NCBI RefSeq assembly: GCF_900156045.1
Contig: NZ_FTMX01000001.1
Span: forward strand, 868,001 to 932,000
DNA: 64,000 nucleotides
Origin: Peribacillus simplex
GTDB taxonomy: Bacteria; Bacillota; Bacilli; Bacillales; DSM-1321
Direction of reading: 5' to 3'
Position 1 is the stretch's first letter. The number at the start of each line of letters is the position of its first letter. The notes under the pieces are model-generated. The model was not told the origin of the DNA and made no database searches. It saw only the letters and a list, made by a program, of their open reading frames with translations. The position numbers were made by a program, and so were the translations under genes. This document shows, piece by piece, positions 26,754 to 35,427 of this stretch.

Positions 26754-26796
26754 AGTCGTTAAGTATGCTGCAAAGCTATCTTAACGGCTTTTTTCT
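26754..26796 (+). terminator. terminator of nrdJ
   Basis: AGTCGTTAAG pairs with CTTAACGGCT (one G-T pair) around a 16-base loop and is followed by TTTTTT. Confidence 0.85.
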
Positions 26797-26834
26797 TATA
26801 TGTGGGGTAGCAACAGTCTGTTCAGTTACATAGC

Positions 26835-26874
26835 AAAAGAAGGCCGAATCAACTTAAATTCGGTCTTCTTTTTG
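26835..26874. terminator. bidirectional terminator between nrdJ and the small minus-strand gene
   Basis: AAAAGAAGGCCGAAT pairs with ATTCGGTCTTCTTTTT. It has A-run and T-run on either side, so it can terminate transcripts from both directions. Confidence 0.85.
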
Positions 26875-26881
26875 CGTTCAA

Positions 26882-27067
26882 TCAACCATTTTCATTTTGC
26901 TGGCCTATTTCCTTTTCAGCTAGATATTGGTTGCCATCTTTCAATACCGAAAATTCATCGACCGAGTCTCCGGGTATATTTCTTGGATTTGGATATTTAT
27001 TATCTGTTTGGACGGTGATCGCTTGTTTCCCCGTTCCATTTGTCAAGAAGTCTCGTTTATTTGCCAT
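26882..27067 (-). CDS. small hypothetical protein (61 aa)
   Basis: MANKRDFLTNGTGKQAITVQ... is a hydrophilic protein with no membrane segment. The ATG at 27067 has AAGGAG seven bases upstream, and a strong terminator lies just beyond the stop, so the gene is convincing. The composition (Asn, Gln, Lys, Gly, no Cys) resembles small spore-associated proteins of bacilli, and it is divergent from splB, a spore gene. I do not recognise the family, and the spore link is only suggestive. Confidence 0.65.
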   Translation of the reverse strand: MANKRDFLTNGTGKQAITVQTDNKYPNPRNIPGDSVDEFSVLKDGNQYLAEKEIGQQNENG

Positions 27068-27204
27068 ATCGCATCTCCTTCATTTTGAATTTCCAAGTAA
27101 AAACAAACATGAGGCTAACAGAATAAAGAAAAACTATCCTTATGAATTAGATTGTGTAGTTCGATTGAAAATATGAACAAAACGATAAAAGAATGGAGAT
27201 CGAA

Positions 27205-28230
27205 ATGAAACCATTTATGCCACAGTTAGTATATATCGAGCCAAGGGCACTGGAATACCCTCTTGGCCGGGAGTTAAAAAAGAAATTCGAAGATTTGAAC
27301 ATTGAAATCCGTGAGACCACATCGCATAACCAAATTAGGGATCTTCCTGGAGAAAATGATCTGCAAAAATATCGTGTCGCTAAATCGACGCTTGTGGTAG
27401 GAATCAGAAAAACATTGAAATTCGATTCTTCAAAGCCATCTGCTGAATATGCCATCCCCCTTGCTACAGGGTGTATGGGGCATTGTCATTATTGTTATTT
27501 ACAGACGACACTCGGATCAAAACCATATATTAGGACATATGTGAATCTTGACGAAATTTTCGAAGCAGCCGAAAAATATATAAATGAGAGAAAGCCTGAA
27601 ATTACCCGTTTTGAGGCAGCTTGTACATCGGATATCGTCGGAATTGACCATTTGACACATTCGTTAAAAAGGGCCATAGAATATTTTGGGAAAAGTGAAT
27701 ATGGGGTTCTAAGGTTCGTAACTAAATTTCATCATGTCGACCATCTGTTGGATGCTGAACATAATGGAAAAACGAGATTTCGCTTCAGTATAAATTCACG
27801 TTTCGTAATAAAGAATTTCGAGCCCGGAACTTCGAGCTTCGAAGAAAGGATGGAAGCGGCACGTAAAGTGGCAGGTGCCGGATATCCCCTCGGTTTTATC
27901 GTAGCTCCAATATATCGTCATGAAGCATGGAAGGAGGGCTATCATGAATTATTCGAACGGTTGAGTGAGGCTTTGAATGGGGTGGATATCCCTGACTTGA
28001 CTTTCGAATTAATACAGCATCGCTTTACTGGCCCAGCAAAAAAAGTGATTCAAAAAAACTACCCGAAAACAAAATTGGAACTGGACGAAACGAAGCGTAA
28101 ATATAAATGGGGCCGATATGGAATTGGTAAATATGTTTATCAAAAAGAAGAAGCCGCAGAACTGGAAACGACCATTCGTGGGTATATAGCGGAATTCTTC
28201 CCGAAAGCGGAAATTCAGTATTTTACTTGA
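27205..28230 (+). CDS. splB: spore photoproduct lyase
   Basis: 341 aa from the ATG at 27205 (GGAGATC upstream); an in-frame ATG at 27193 is less likely. Radical SAM cluster CMGHCHYC (C90, C94, C97), and the conserved Cys of FEAACTSDIVG (C140, equivalent to B. subtilis C141) that donates the hydrogen atom. It repairs the thymine dimer 'spore photoproduct' directly in germinating spores. In B. subtilis splA precedes it; no splA is seen here. Expression in the forespore is expected, but I could not identify a confident sigma-G promoter. Confidence 0.96.
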   Translation: MKPFMPQLVYIEPRALEYPLGRELKKKFEDLNIEIRETTSHNQIRDLPGENDLQKYRVAKSTLVVGIRKTLKFDSSKPSAEYAIPLATGCMGHCHYCYLQTTLGSKPYIRTYVNLDEIFEAAEKYINERKPEITRFEAACTSDIVGIDHLTHSLKRAIEYFGKSEYGVLRFVTKFHHVDHLLDAEHNGKTRFRFSINSRFVIKNFEPGTSSFEERMEAARKVAGAGYPLGFIVAPIYRHEAWKEGYHELFERLSEALNGVDIPDLTFELIQHRFTGPAKKVIQKNYPKTKLELDETKRKYKWGRYGIGKYVYQKEEAAELETTIRGYIAEFFPKAEIQYFT

Positions 28231-28315
28231 ATCAAGGCAATTTTCTATTTAAAACTGTCATAAATCACTCTAATCCTGCTTAGAAATGTAAAGACCGGAT
28301 TAGGGGAGGGCAGCT

Positions 28316-29197
28316 ATGATTATTGACGGCGTTTTTTCCGGAGGAGGGATTAAAGGCTACGGTTTAGTAGGAGCCCTGCAGGAATTAGAAGAACGGGGAT
28401 TTGTATTCCATCGAACAGCCGGTACAAGTGCAGGATCCATAATTGCAGCTTTCGTAGCAGCTGGGTACACAGGTAAAGAAATGGAAAAGCTTTTTCTTGA
28501 TATAGATTTAAGCGGCCTGCTGGATAAAAGGCGTGGTCTTTTGCCTATCCCGCTTGCCAAATGGCTCCTTGTATACTGGAAACTTGGCCTTTATAAAGGC
28601 AATGCACTGGAGACATGGGTCGCCGGTAAACTTGCCGAAAGGAATGTAGTCACCTTTAAGGATATTCGACCGAAATCCCTCCGAATCATAAGCTCTGACA
28701 TTACAAATGGGAAATTGGTGGTCCTGCCTGATGATTTACCGAACTATGGCATTGATCCAAACACTTTTCCAGTGGCAAAGGCAGTAAGAATGAGTTGTAG
28801 CATTCCTTATTTTTTTGAGCCAGTCAAAATTGATGTCGGAAAAAGCAAGATCCTTTTTGTTGATGGAGGTGTGTTAAGCAATTTTCCAATGTGGCTATTC
28901 AATTCAGATCATGTAAGAAAGGAAAGGCCGGTCATCGGCTTGCGGCTAAGTGTCGATGAGATATGGAAACCGCATGAAGTGGATAATGCGGTTGAATTGT
29001 TCTCCGCGTTATTCAAAACGATGAAAGATGCCCATGATGCACGGTATATTTCCAAGAAACACGTCCATAATATTGTATTTATCCCGATGAAGGGAATTTC
29101 TGCAATGGATTTCAATTTGAATGATGAAAAAAAAGGTGAATTGATGAATCGGGGCAGGCAGTGCACGAAAGAATTCCTTAAAAAATGGACTTATTGA
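28316..29197 (+). CDS. yqhO: patatin-like phospholipase YqhO
   Basis: 293 aa. Patatin catalytic parts: oxyanion loop GGGIKG (9-14), nucleophile elbow GTSAG (Ser38), and the dyad Asp in FVDGGV (D183). There is no signal peptide, so the hydrolase is cytosolic or peripherally membrane-bound. Matches the YqhO family of Bacillaceae in length and position. Substrate unknown, probably acyl lipids. ATG with GGGGAGGG upstream; convergent with yqhP through a shared terminator. Confidence 0.9.
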   Translation: MIIDGVFSGGGIKGYGLVGALQELEERGFVFHRTAGTSAGSIIAAFVAAGYTGKEMEKLFLDIDLSGLLDKRRGLLPIPLAKWLLVYWKLGLYKGNALETWVAGKLAERNVVTFKDIRPKSLRIISSDITNGKLVVLPDDLPNYGIDPNTFPVAKAVRMSCSIPYFFEPVKIDVGKSKILFVDGGVLSNFPMWLFNSDHVRKERPVIGLRLSVDEIWKPHEVDNAVELFSALFKTMKDAHDARYISKKHVHNIVFIPMKGISAMDFNLNDEKKGELMNRGRQCTKEFLKKWTY

Positions 29198-29207
29198 TTA
29201 TAAATAA

Positions 29208-29243
29208 TAAAAAATCGGGCTCTTAAAAAGAAGCCCGATTTTT
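29208..29243. terminator. bidirectional terminator between yqhO and yqhP
   Basis: AAAAATCGGGCT pairs with AGCCCGATTTTT around a CTTAAAAAGA loop. It overlaps the last codons of yqhP and serves both convergent genes. Confidence 0.9.
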
Positions 29244-29606
29244 CTTTTTATTCTTTTTCCCTTCGATGACGGTTAAGTGACTATCCGTTTTCTTTCTCCA
29301 TTTTATTTTCTTTGATGATTTTGCTGCAGAGAAGCTAGCCACATTATCTTTTTTCGAAGTTCGGTTTTTTAGCCTTTTTTTCGATTGGCGGGCAGCCTTT
29401 CGGAATGCTTGCTGCTCTTTCTTAACTGGTTTTCCCTTTGTTAATCCGGTATAAATCATATAAATAATCCCTGCGACAATGGCTATTATGAGAATGTTTC
29501 TAAAAAAGCCAATCGGGTCATTAAATAGTCGGCTCATTAGTCCGAGGACTCCGAGGGCGATGATTCCGTATATCATGAAAGATATGAAACGTTTCAACAA
29601 AGACAC
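29223..29606 (-). CDS. yqhP: YqhP (SA1362-family) membrane protein
   Basis: 127 aa with two hydrophobic segments near the N-terminus (FMIYGIIALGVLGLM and NILIIAIVAGIIYMIYTGL) and a very basic, Lys/Arg/Ser-rich tail. This matches the SA1362/YqhP family, conserved but uncharacterised. ATG at 29606 with AAGGAGG upstream. It lies between yqhO and yqhQ as in B. subtilis. Confidence 0.85.
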   Translation of the reverse strand: MSLLKRFISFMIYGIIALGVLGLMSRLFNDPIGFFRNILIIAIVAGIIYMIYTGLTKGKPVKKEQQAFRKAARQSKKRLKNRTSKKDNVASFSAAKSSKKIKWRKKTDSHLTVIEGKKNKKKNRASF

Positions 29607-29734
29607 CTCCTTAAGAGCATCATAAGCATTTTTAGCTTATTTTAAACATCGTTAAAGTAAAATATTTGAAAAAAGTGAAGATCATTCCCTTAATTAGTAT
29701 ATGATTTTCCATAATCAAAATGTGTATAGATGTT

Positions 29735-30691
29735 TTACACAATTACATCGGATTCTAAACTTTTTTCTGTCTCTTTTTCCATCCTTAACAGTTCTTGGAA
29801 GGATGCTAATGCCACTTCGACTTGATCATCGGTGGGAGCCTTGGTCGTTAATAACTGAAGCCAAAGCCCAGGGTAACCAAGGTAGCGCAGAACAGGAATA
29901 TCCTTTAATTTGTTCGTTGCCTGCAATACCTCGAAGGCAATGCCTAGCACGACGGGGATAAGCAAAATGCGATTGACGACTCGAACCCATAACGGATCAA
30001 TTGGTACGAGAAGATAGACAAACATCCCTACAATGACAGTAAATAAAATGAAGCTGCTGCCGCAGCGATAATGAAGGCGGGAACTTGCCTGCACATTTGC
30101 TACGGTCAATTCTTTACCGCTTTCGAAGCAATTGATCACCTTATGCTCAGCTCCGTGATATTGAAAGACTCGCTTGATTAATGGCGTCAAGGAAACTACA
30201 TAAATATATACGAGCAGTAAGATCAGCTTGAACAAGCTTTCCACTAATACCTGAGCCGTATGGCCACTGAAAATGGGTTCTGTCAATTTTGCAAGAAAGA
30301 CTGGAATCAAGGTGAAAAGCAATTTCCCAAATAGGAAGGAAATCACACCTATCACGGCAACACCTAGCCAAAGACTTAATTTAGAGGGTTCTTTCGTTTC
30401 TTTTTTCTTTTCTTCCTGCTTTTCCCCGTCGTCTTCTTCTTCATACTGTTCAGTTGAAAAGTTTAGATGTTTCGAGCCGGTGGCACTTGACTGAATCAGT
30501 GATACGATACCGCGTATAAACGGTACTTTTTTTAAGCGGTTGACAACAGGTTTCGATTCACGCGGAAGATGATAATATACAATCGTCGAATCTTTGCGGC
30601 GTACCGCAGTGACTGTGTGATGTTTGCCGCCGAACATGACGCCTTCCACTACAGCCTGCCCTCCATAAACGGGTTTTTGAACCTCAGACAT
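29735..30691 (-). CDS. yqhQ: DUF1385 membrane protein YqhQ
   Basis: 318 aa. The N-terminus VYGGQAVVEGVMFGGKH and the core FQYHGAEHKVINCFESG are hallmark DUF1385 motifs, with His/Glu residues that could bind metal. Four or more hydrophobic segments lie at about 105-170 and 215-260, and an acidic Glu/Lys stretch at about 83-100. The protein is membrane-bound and conserved in Firmicutes, with no proven function. It is divergent from yqhR. Confidence 0.92.
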   Translation of the reverse strand: MSEVQKPVYGGQAVVEGVMFGGKHHTVTAVRRKDSTIVYYHLPRESKPVVNRLKKVPFIRGIVSLIQSSATGSKHLNFSTEQYEEEDDGEKQEEKKKETKEPSKLSLWLGVAVIGVISFLFGKLLFTLIPVFLAKLTEPIFSGHTAQVLVESLFKLILLLVYIYVVSLTPLIKRVFQYHGAEHKVINCFESGKELTVANVQASSRLHYRCGSSFILFTVIVGMFVYLLVPIDPLWVRVVNRILLIPVVLGIAFEVLQATNKLKDIPVLRYLGYPGLWLQLLTTKAPTDDQVEVALASFQELLRMEKETEKSLESDVIV

Positions 30692-31025
30692 TTCTACACC
30701 AACCTAATAGTTATTCACGTAGCTCTCTCAAGGGTGCTAACATGTTTATTATCAAGCATCGCAACGGTTTATGGGCGTTCCTATAAAATTGAATGGAAGC
30801 CTTAACCCTGCGATAACTTTATGAATGTTGAATCACAGGAAGGTAGTATCCTGTGTACATTATAAACTTCAACAGAGGATGGGTATTTTCCTCTGAAAAA
30901 AGTAGATTATTTATGATTTAATCATACAGAATAAATCGCAAAACCTCTAGTGATTCTCCTTCCTAAGAATAAAAAAAAATAGTTCTAATTAACAAAGGGC
31001 ATACTACGTAGCGGAGGTGTTTGAT
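30692..31025. other. yqhQ-yqhR intergenic region with two hairpins
   Basis: Two hairpins face yqhR: CACAGGA/TCCTGTG (30827-30850) and CAGAGGA/TCCTCTG (30874-30896). Neither has a T-run. No gene is visible. They could be a structured leader of yqhR or transcript ends; no known riboswitch pattern was recognised. Confidence 0.35.
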
Positions 31026-31538
31026 ATGTCTTCTAATGAAAATGGACAAATTCAACAGGAATATCAAAGCATGTTAATCTACAATGTACTTGCTGTCGGT
31101 TTTGTTGGTGGGGCTTTAGCCAGTTTTATCGGGATCTTTGCCCATTATGTTAATTTTATGGATTTCAGCCCAAAATTCATACTAACTTCATGGTCCAACA
31201 TGACCTGGATCGATCATTGGCTTGGTACGGTAATGACCATAATTTTATTCGGAATACTATCCGTGGGAATCGCTTTTATATACTATAGTCTCTTTAAAAG
31301 GATGAAGAGTATATTTTCGGGTGTTTTTTACGGAGTGGTTTGCTGGGCTTTGCTGGTATTTATCCTAAAACCGATGTTCGTCGATTTGCCAACCTTTTCT
31401 AAAATGTCAGCAAATACGGTTATAACAAGTGTCTGCATTTTTATTATATACGGTCTTTTTATAGGGTTTTCTATATCATATGATCATCAGGAATATATAC
31501 GTCAAAAAAACAAAGCCGAGAAGCAATCGGAAAGCTGA
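31026..31538 (+). CDS. yqhR: YqhR family membrane protein
   Basis: 170 aa from the ATG at 31026, eight bases after GGAGG; a GTG at 31017 is in frame but overlaps the ribosome site. Four hydrophobic segments (VLAVGFVGGALASFIGIFA, TVMTIILFGILSVGIAFIY, GVVCWALLVFIL, VITSVCIFIIYGLFIGFSI) fit the conserved YqhR membrane family. Position between yqhQ and aroQ is as in B. subtilis. Function unknown. Confidence 0.88.
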   Translation: MSSNENGQIQQEYQSMLIYNVLAVGFVGGALASFIGIFAHYVNFMDFSPKFILTSWSNMTWIDHWLGTVMTIILFGILSVGIAFIYYSLFKRMKSIFSGVFYGVVCWALLVFILKPMFVDLPTFSKMSANTVITSVCIFIIYGLFIGFSISYDHQEYIRQKNKAEKQSES

Positions 31539-31632
31539 TTGCTTCTTGGTTGTAAAAAAGTAGTAAGACAATTTGTAATTATGATAGAATGTTCATGGAA
31601 AGCAATCTTTTAACATGAGCAGGTGTTTGATG

Positions 31633-32079
31633 ATGACAAAAATTTTACTAATCAATGGTCCTAATTTAAATCGCTTGGGGAAGCGGGAACCTGCGCATTA
31701 TGGATCCTCGACGCTTGCGGATGTGGAAGCGCAATTAATGCAGCAGGCTCAAGGGTTAAATGTGGAATTGACCTCTTTTCAAACGAACCATGAAGGAGCG
31801 ATTATCGACAAGCTCCATTGGTCAGAGGATCATGGGATCGACGGGATTATCATTAATCCTGGAGCTTTTACTCATTATAGCTATGCGATTCGTGATGCAA
31901 TAGCCGGAATTGATGTTCCAGTGGTGGAAGTGCATATCTCGAACATACATGCCCGTGAAAGCTTTCGGCATGAATCAGTGACCGCGGCGGTATCAGCGGG
32001 ACAGATTGTCGGCTTGGGGATACACGGATATGAATTGGCGTTGCAGGCGATCACAAAGATTGCAAAGGGGAGAAATTAA
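31633..32079 (+). CDS. aroQ: type II 3-dehydroquinate dehydratase
   Basis: 148 aa from the ATG at 31633 (AGGTG seven bases upstream). Type II signature: INGPNLNRLGKREPAHYG with catalytic Tyr23, FQTNHEGAIID, NPGAFTHYSYAIRDA, and VEVHISNIHARESFR with His101. It dehydrates 3-dehydroquinate to 3-dehydroshikimate in the shikimate pathway. The next gene starts at the base after its stop codon, so aroQ, yqhT and probably efp share a transcript. Confidence 0.95.
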   Translation: MTKILLINGPNLNRLGKREPAHYGSSTLADVEAQLMQQAQGLNVELTSFQTNHEGAIIDKLHWSEDHGIDGIIINPGAFTHYSYAIRDAIAGIDVPVVEVHISNIHARESFRHESVTAAVSAGQIVGLGIHGYELALQAITKIAKGRN

Positions 32080-33141
32080 ATGAATAAACTAATGAGCTTA
32101 AGGGCCTCAATGGAAAAGGTGGGCATTGATGGTTTTTTGATCACCAGTACATATAACCGCCGATACATGACCAACTTTACTGGAAGTGCAGGCGTTGTCC
32201 TTATTTCCCAAAAAGAAGCTAAATTCATCACTGATTTCCGATACGTGGAACAAGCGGGCAAGCAGGCACCGGATTTTGAGATCGTTCAACACAAAGGAAC
32301 CATCATCGAAGAAGTGGGCAAGCAGGCTAAAGCGATGAATATCGGCAAGCTGGGCTTTGAGCAAGAGCACCTGACTTATGCTACATATAAGGCATACGAA
32401 GCGGCCATTGATGGTCAACTTATGCCGGTGTCGGGTGTTATTGAGAATTTACGCTTGATAAAGACTTCATCAGAGATTAAGATATTAAAGGAAGCGGCTG
32501 CTATTGCTGATGCTGCGTTTACACATATTCTGGATTTCCTGCGTCCAGGGATCTCGGAACTGGATGTATCCAATGAACTTGAATTCTTTATGAGGAAACA
32601 AGGGGCAACTTCTTCTTCCTTCGATATCATTGTAGCATCGGGCATTAGGTCCGCACTTCCGCATGGAGTGGCTACGGATAAAATCATCGAAAAAGGCGAT
32701 TTTGTCACATTGGATTACGGGGCATACTATAACGGGTATGTGTCTGACATCACTCGGACATTAGCAGTTGGCAAGCCAAGTGAAGAACTTATTAATATTT
32801 ATGACATTGTTTTAGAAGCTCAACTGCGAGGAATGGCTGGGATCAAACCTGGTATGACTGGCAGGGAAGCGGATGCACTAACTCGTAATCTAATTGAAGA
32901 AAAGGGATATGGACAGTATTTTGGTCATTCGACCGGACATGGTATCGGTCTTGAAGTTCATGAAGGTCCAGCATTATCCTTAAGGTCTGATATCATTTTA
33001 GAACCAGGTATGGCTGTAACCGTTGAACCGGGCATTTACTTACCGGGTGTAGGCGGAGTGCGGATTGAAGATGATACAATCGTTACAATTGAAGGTAACG
33101 AAGCACTTACTCATTCAACCAAAGAGTTAATCATTCTGTAA
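32080..33141 (+). CDS. yqhT: M24 family Xaa-Pro aminopeptidase YqhT
   Basis: 353 aa with a creatinase-like N-domain and a pita-bread C-domain. Metal ligands are visible in LDYGAYYNGYVSDITRT (two Asp), HSTGHGIGLEVHEGP (His), TVEPGIYLPG (Glu) and VRIEDD (Glu). It removes N-terminal residues preceding proline and is usually dinuclear Mn-dependent. Gene order aroQ-yqhT-efp is widely conserved in Bacillaceae; a functional link with EF-P through proline-rich peptides is attractive but unproven. Confidence 0.93.
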   Translation: MNKLMSLRASMEKVGIDGFLITSTYNRRYMTNFTGSAGVVLISQKEAKFITDFRYVEQAGKQAPDFEIVQHKGTIIEEVGKQAKAMNIGKLGFEQEHLTYATYKAYEAAIDGQLMPVSGVIENLRLIKTSSEIKILKEAAAIADAAFTHILDFLRPGISELDVSNELEFFMRKQGATSSSFDIIVASGIRSALPHGVATDKIIEKGDFVTLDYGAYYNGYVSDITRTLAVGKPSEELINIYDIVLEAQLRGMAGIKPGMTGREADALTRNLIEEKGYGQYFGHSTGHGIGLEVHEGPALSLRSDIILEPGMAVTVEPGIYLPGVGGVRIEDDTIVTIEGNEALTHSTKELIIL

Positions 33142-33167
33142 ACATGTACATGTAGGAGGACAAATTT

Positions 33168-33725
33168 ATGATTTCTGTAAACGATTTTCGCACGGGTGTT
33201 ACAATTGAAGTAGATAATGGGATTTGGCAGGTTATCGAGTTCCAACATGTTAAACCTGGTAAAGGTGCAGCTTTTGTACGCTCTAAACTTCGTAACCTTC
33301 GTACGGGTTCAATCCAAGAGAAAACATTCCGTGCTGGAGAAAAAGTTGCTAAAGCACATATCGAAAACCGCAAGATGCAGTACCTTTATGCAAGTGGAGA
33401 TAGCCATGTATTCATGGATAACGAAACGTATGACCAAATCGAACTGCCTGCTTCAAGCATTGAACGTGAACTTAAATTCCTTAAGGAAAATATGGAAGTA
33501 CATATCATGACTTTCCAAGCGGAAACACTTGGGGTCGAGCTTCCAAACACAGTGGAACTTGAAGTGGCGGAGACTGAGCCGGGAATTAAAGGAGATACAT
33601 CTTCAGGCGGCACGAAATCAGCCGTACTTGAGACGGGCCTTTCGGTTCAAGTTCCATTCTTCATCAACCAAGGTGACAAATTATTGATCAACACTAATGA
33701 AGGTTCTTACGTATCACGTGCATAA
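33168..33725 (+). CDS. efp: elongation factor P
   Basis: 185 aa, the usual three-barrel length. The tip loop KPGKGAAF carries Lys32, the residue that is 5-aminopentanol-modified in B. subtilis. C-terminal signature [16 protein letters not shown]. It relieves ribosome stalling at polyproline. ATG with GTAGGAGG upstream; 26 bases after yqhT. Two strong terminators follow. Confidence 0.97.
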   Translation: MISVNDFRTGVTIEVDNGIWQVIEFQHVKPGKGAAFVRSKLRNLRTGSIQEKTFRAGEKVAKAHIENRKMQYLYASGDSHVFMDNETYDQIELPASSIERELKFLKENMEVHIMTFQAETLGVELPNTVELEVAETEPGIKGDTSSGGTKSAVLETGLSVQVPFFINQGDKLLINTNEGSYVSRA

Positions 33726-33732
33726 ATGAAAG

Positions 33733-33765
33733 GAGGCCGAGATTAATTTCTCGGCCTCAGTTTGT
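33733..33765 (+). terminator. first terminator after efp
   Basis: GAGGCCGAG-ATTAATTT-CTCGGCCTC is a perfect 9-bp stem; only a short T-run follows. The same loop and inner stem recur at 34348. Confidence 0.7.
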
Positions 33766-33769
33766 AAAC

Positions 33770-33816
33770 AAAAAGGTTTCGGAATGGTCTCATTCCGAAA
33801 CCTTTTTGATTTTTTA
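33770..33816. terminator. second, strong terminator after efp
   Basis: AAAAAGGTTTCGGAATG pairs perfectly with its complement around GTCT, followed by GATTTTTT. Confidence 0.92.
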
Positions 33817-34149
33817 TTGGATTGGACTTCATGATGACGCAGATGGTCTGCTTCTTCCATTTATTCTTGCCAAATATGGAGTGTCACCACTTTCTGATGT
33901 TCCTTACTTTCTGTACACTGTGATAAAAATGAACGAGTCGCACAAATGGATTAGGATGATTTGTACACATGATAGCCCTCTTTAATCTCCATTTTACAAG
34001 CTGGCACCATTTTGGTCTAAAGTAATCATTTCAAGCTGATCTCGCTGAATAGAATCATGTTTTAAAAAGAATCCTTATCACCTCAAGTTTTTTCATCAGC
34101 CTATTTTAAAAAGACTGTAGGAAGGGGGCTATCTTAATGTTAAACCAAA

Positions 34150-34279
34150 GTTGATTGGGAACGGAAGGTACGAGACTCCTGCGGGAAATGCGTGGCCAAG
34201 GGAGACCCCACAGGCGCAAAGGCGCCGAGGAGGATCCCGGACCGCCCGCGGAAAGCGAGTGCCCTACGTTATAATCAAC
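34150..34279. repeat. Bacillaceae-type GC-rich intergenic repeat with terminal inverted repeats
   Basis: The 130-bp unit is bounded by GTTGATT and AATCAAC. It contains CGAGACTCCTGCGGG, GGGAGACCCCACAGGCGC, GGCGCCGAGGAGG and CCGCCCGCGGAAAGCGAG, which recall a repeat family scattered through many Bacillaceae chromosomes. Internal self-complementarity (GGCGC/GCGCC; CCTGCGGG/CCGCGG) suggests a folded RNA or a MITE-like element. It is far more GC-rich than its flanks. Open frames across it are artefacts. Confidence 0.72.
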
Positions 34280-34347
34280 GTCCAAATTGTACAAGCCATA
34301 AAAAAACTTTGGCAAACTCGTTTTCTTCGAATTTGTCTACAGCCTGT

Positions 34348-34378
34348 AGACCGAGATTAATTTCTCGGTCTTTCTTTT
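34348..34378. terminator. terminator-like hairpin before spoIIIAA
   Basis: AGACCGAG-ATTAATTT-CTCGGTCT followed by TTCTTTT. Loop and inner stem are identical to the first efp terminator, so one is probably a duplicate of the other. Confidence 0.75.
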
Positions 34379-34494
34379 GATCCCGGAGAATATAAAAAAT
34401 CAATAATAGGCCTGTTTCTTTAATAGCCTGTCATCATTATGGGCTTGTCGGCATATATTTTATTGAAAGTGGTGTATACAGGAGGATTGTCAAA

Positions 34495-35427
34495 ATGGAA
34501 ACGATTCTTTCTTTTTTACCGAAAAAATTAAACGAGCAACTCCGGGGTATGACACCGATGATGATCGATAAGATGGAAGAGCTGCGAATTAGGGTTGGAA
34601 GGCCGCTTGAGGTCATTGTAGGAGGGGAACCATACTTCTTTTCCTATGAAGTGACCCATCTGGATGCCGATCAATTATTGAATCAAATAGGTCAATTTTC
34701 GTTATATACACTTGAGGAAGAATTAAAGCGAGGTTATATAACCATAGCGGGCGGACATCGGGTGGGGCTTGCTGGGAAGGTGATCCTTGAAAATGGGTCG
34801 GTCAAAGCGATCAGGGATATATCCTCATTCAATATTCGGGTTGCACGTGAAAAAATAGGTGCAGCTGAACCACTCACTTCATATTTATATGACGGGGAAT
34901 GGCAGCATACTATGTTGATCGGTGCTCCGCAAACGGGAAAAACGACCATATTACGTGATATTGCAAGAATGATATCCAGTGGTATTGAAAAACGCGGCAT
35001 TGCTCCTCAAAAGGTGGGGATAGTGGACGAGCGCTCGGAAATTGCCGGATGTGTTCATGGAGTGCCGCAGCTCGAATTTGGAACGAGGGTTGATGTGCTC
35101 GATGGATGTCCTAAAGCGGAAGGGATGATGATGATGATCCGTTCGATGTCCCCGGATGTATTGATTGTGGATGAAATAGGTCGCGCAGCGGATGCACAGG
35201 CTGTGCTGGAAGCGGTGAATGCAGGTATTAAACTCATAATAACCACACATGGCCATACACTGGATGAGATTAAGAAGCGACCTTTTATCGCCGAAATATT
35301 AAAGCAAAACATCTTTGAACGTTTTATAGAATTACAGAGAAGTAAATCCGGTAAGAGGAGCTACAAAGTCCTAGATGCAGCGGGGGTTCCCATTTTCTTG
35401 GGAGAAAGTGTGAACCCGCATGTTTAA
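34495..35427 (+). CDS. spoIIIAA: stage III sporulation protein AA (ATPase)
   Basis: 310 aa. A secretion-type ATPase: Walker A GAPQTGKTT, Walker B VLIVDEIGR, and the His-box-like region HGVPQLEFGTRVDVLDG. First gene of the eight-gene spoIIIA operon, which builds the channel in the mother-cell membrane next to the forespore (the feeding-tube apparatus with SpoIIQ). ATG with CAGGAGG upstream. SpoIIIAA is thought to energise the complex. In B. subtilis the operon is under sigma-E. Confidence 0.96.
   Translation: METILSFLPKKLNEQLRGMTPMMIDKMEELRIRVGRPLEVIVGGEPYFFSYEVTHLDADQLLNQIGQFSLYTLEEELKRGYITIAGGHRVGLAGKVILENGSVKAIRDISSFNIRVAREKIGAAEPLTSYLYDGEWQHTMLIGAPQTGKTTILRDIARMISSGIEKRGIAPQKVGIVDERSEIAGCVHGVPQLEFGTRVDVLDGCPKAEGMMMMIRSMSPDVLIVDEIGRAADAQAVLEAVNAGIKLIITTHGHTLDEIKKRPFIAEILKQNIFERFIELQRSKSGKRSYKVLDAAGVPIFLGESVNPHV

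Larger units (their letters stand above)
33817..34494. other. efp-spoIIIAA intergenic region
   Basis: About 680 bp with no credible gene. It contains the structured repeat at 34150-34279 and a terminator-like hairpin at 34348-34378. The rest, including 33820-34140, shows nothing I can assign. The spoIIIA sigma-E promoter should lie near 34400-34480, but I did not find a convincing match. Confidence 0.5.

Noticed and set aside
34151..34380. Two overlapping frames with many Arg and Pro codons
   Set aside because: They run through the GC-rich intergenic repeat, a known source of false genes.
34451..34480. Sigma-E promoter (GCATATA ... GTATACA) for spoIIIA
   Set aside because: Transcription would start after the ribosome binding site at 34481-34486, leaving spoIIIAA untranslatable.
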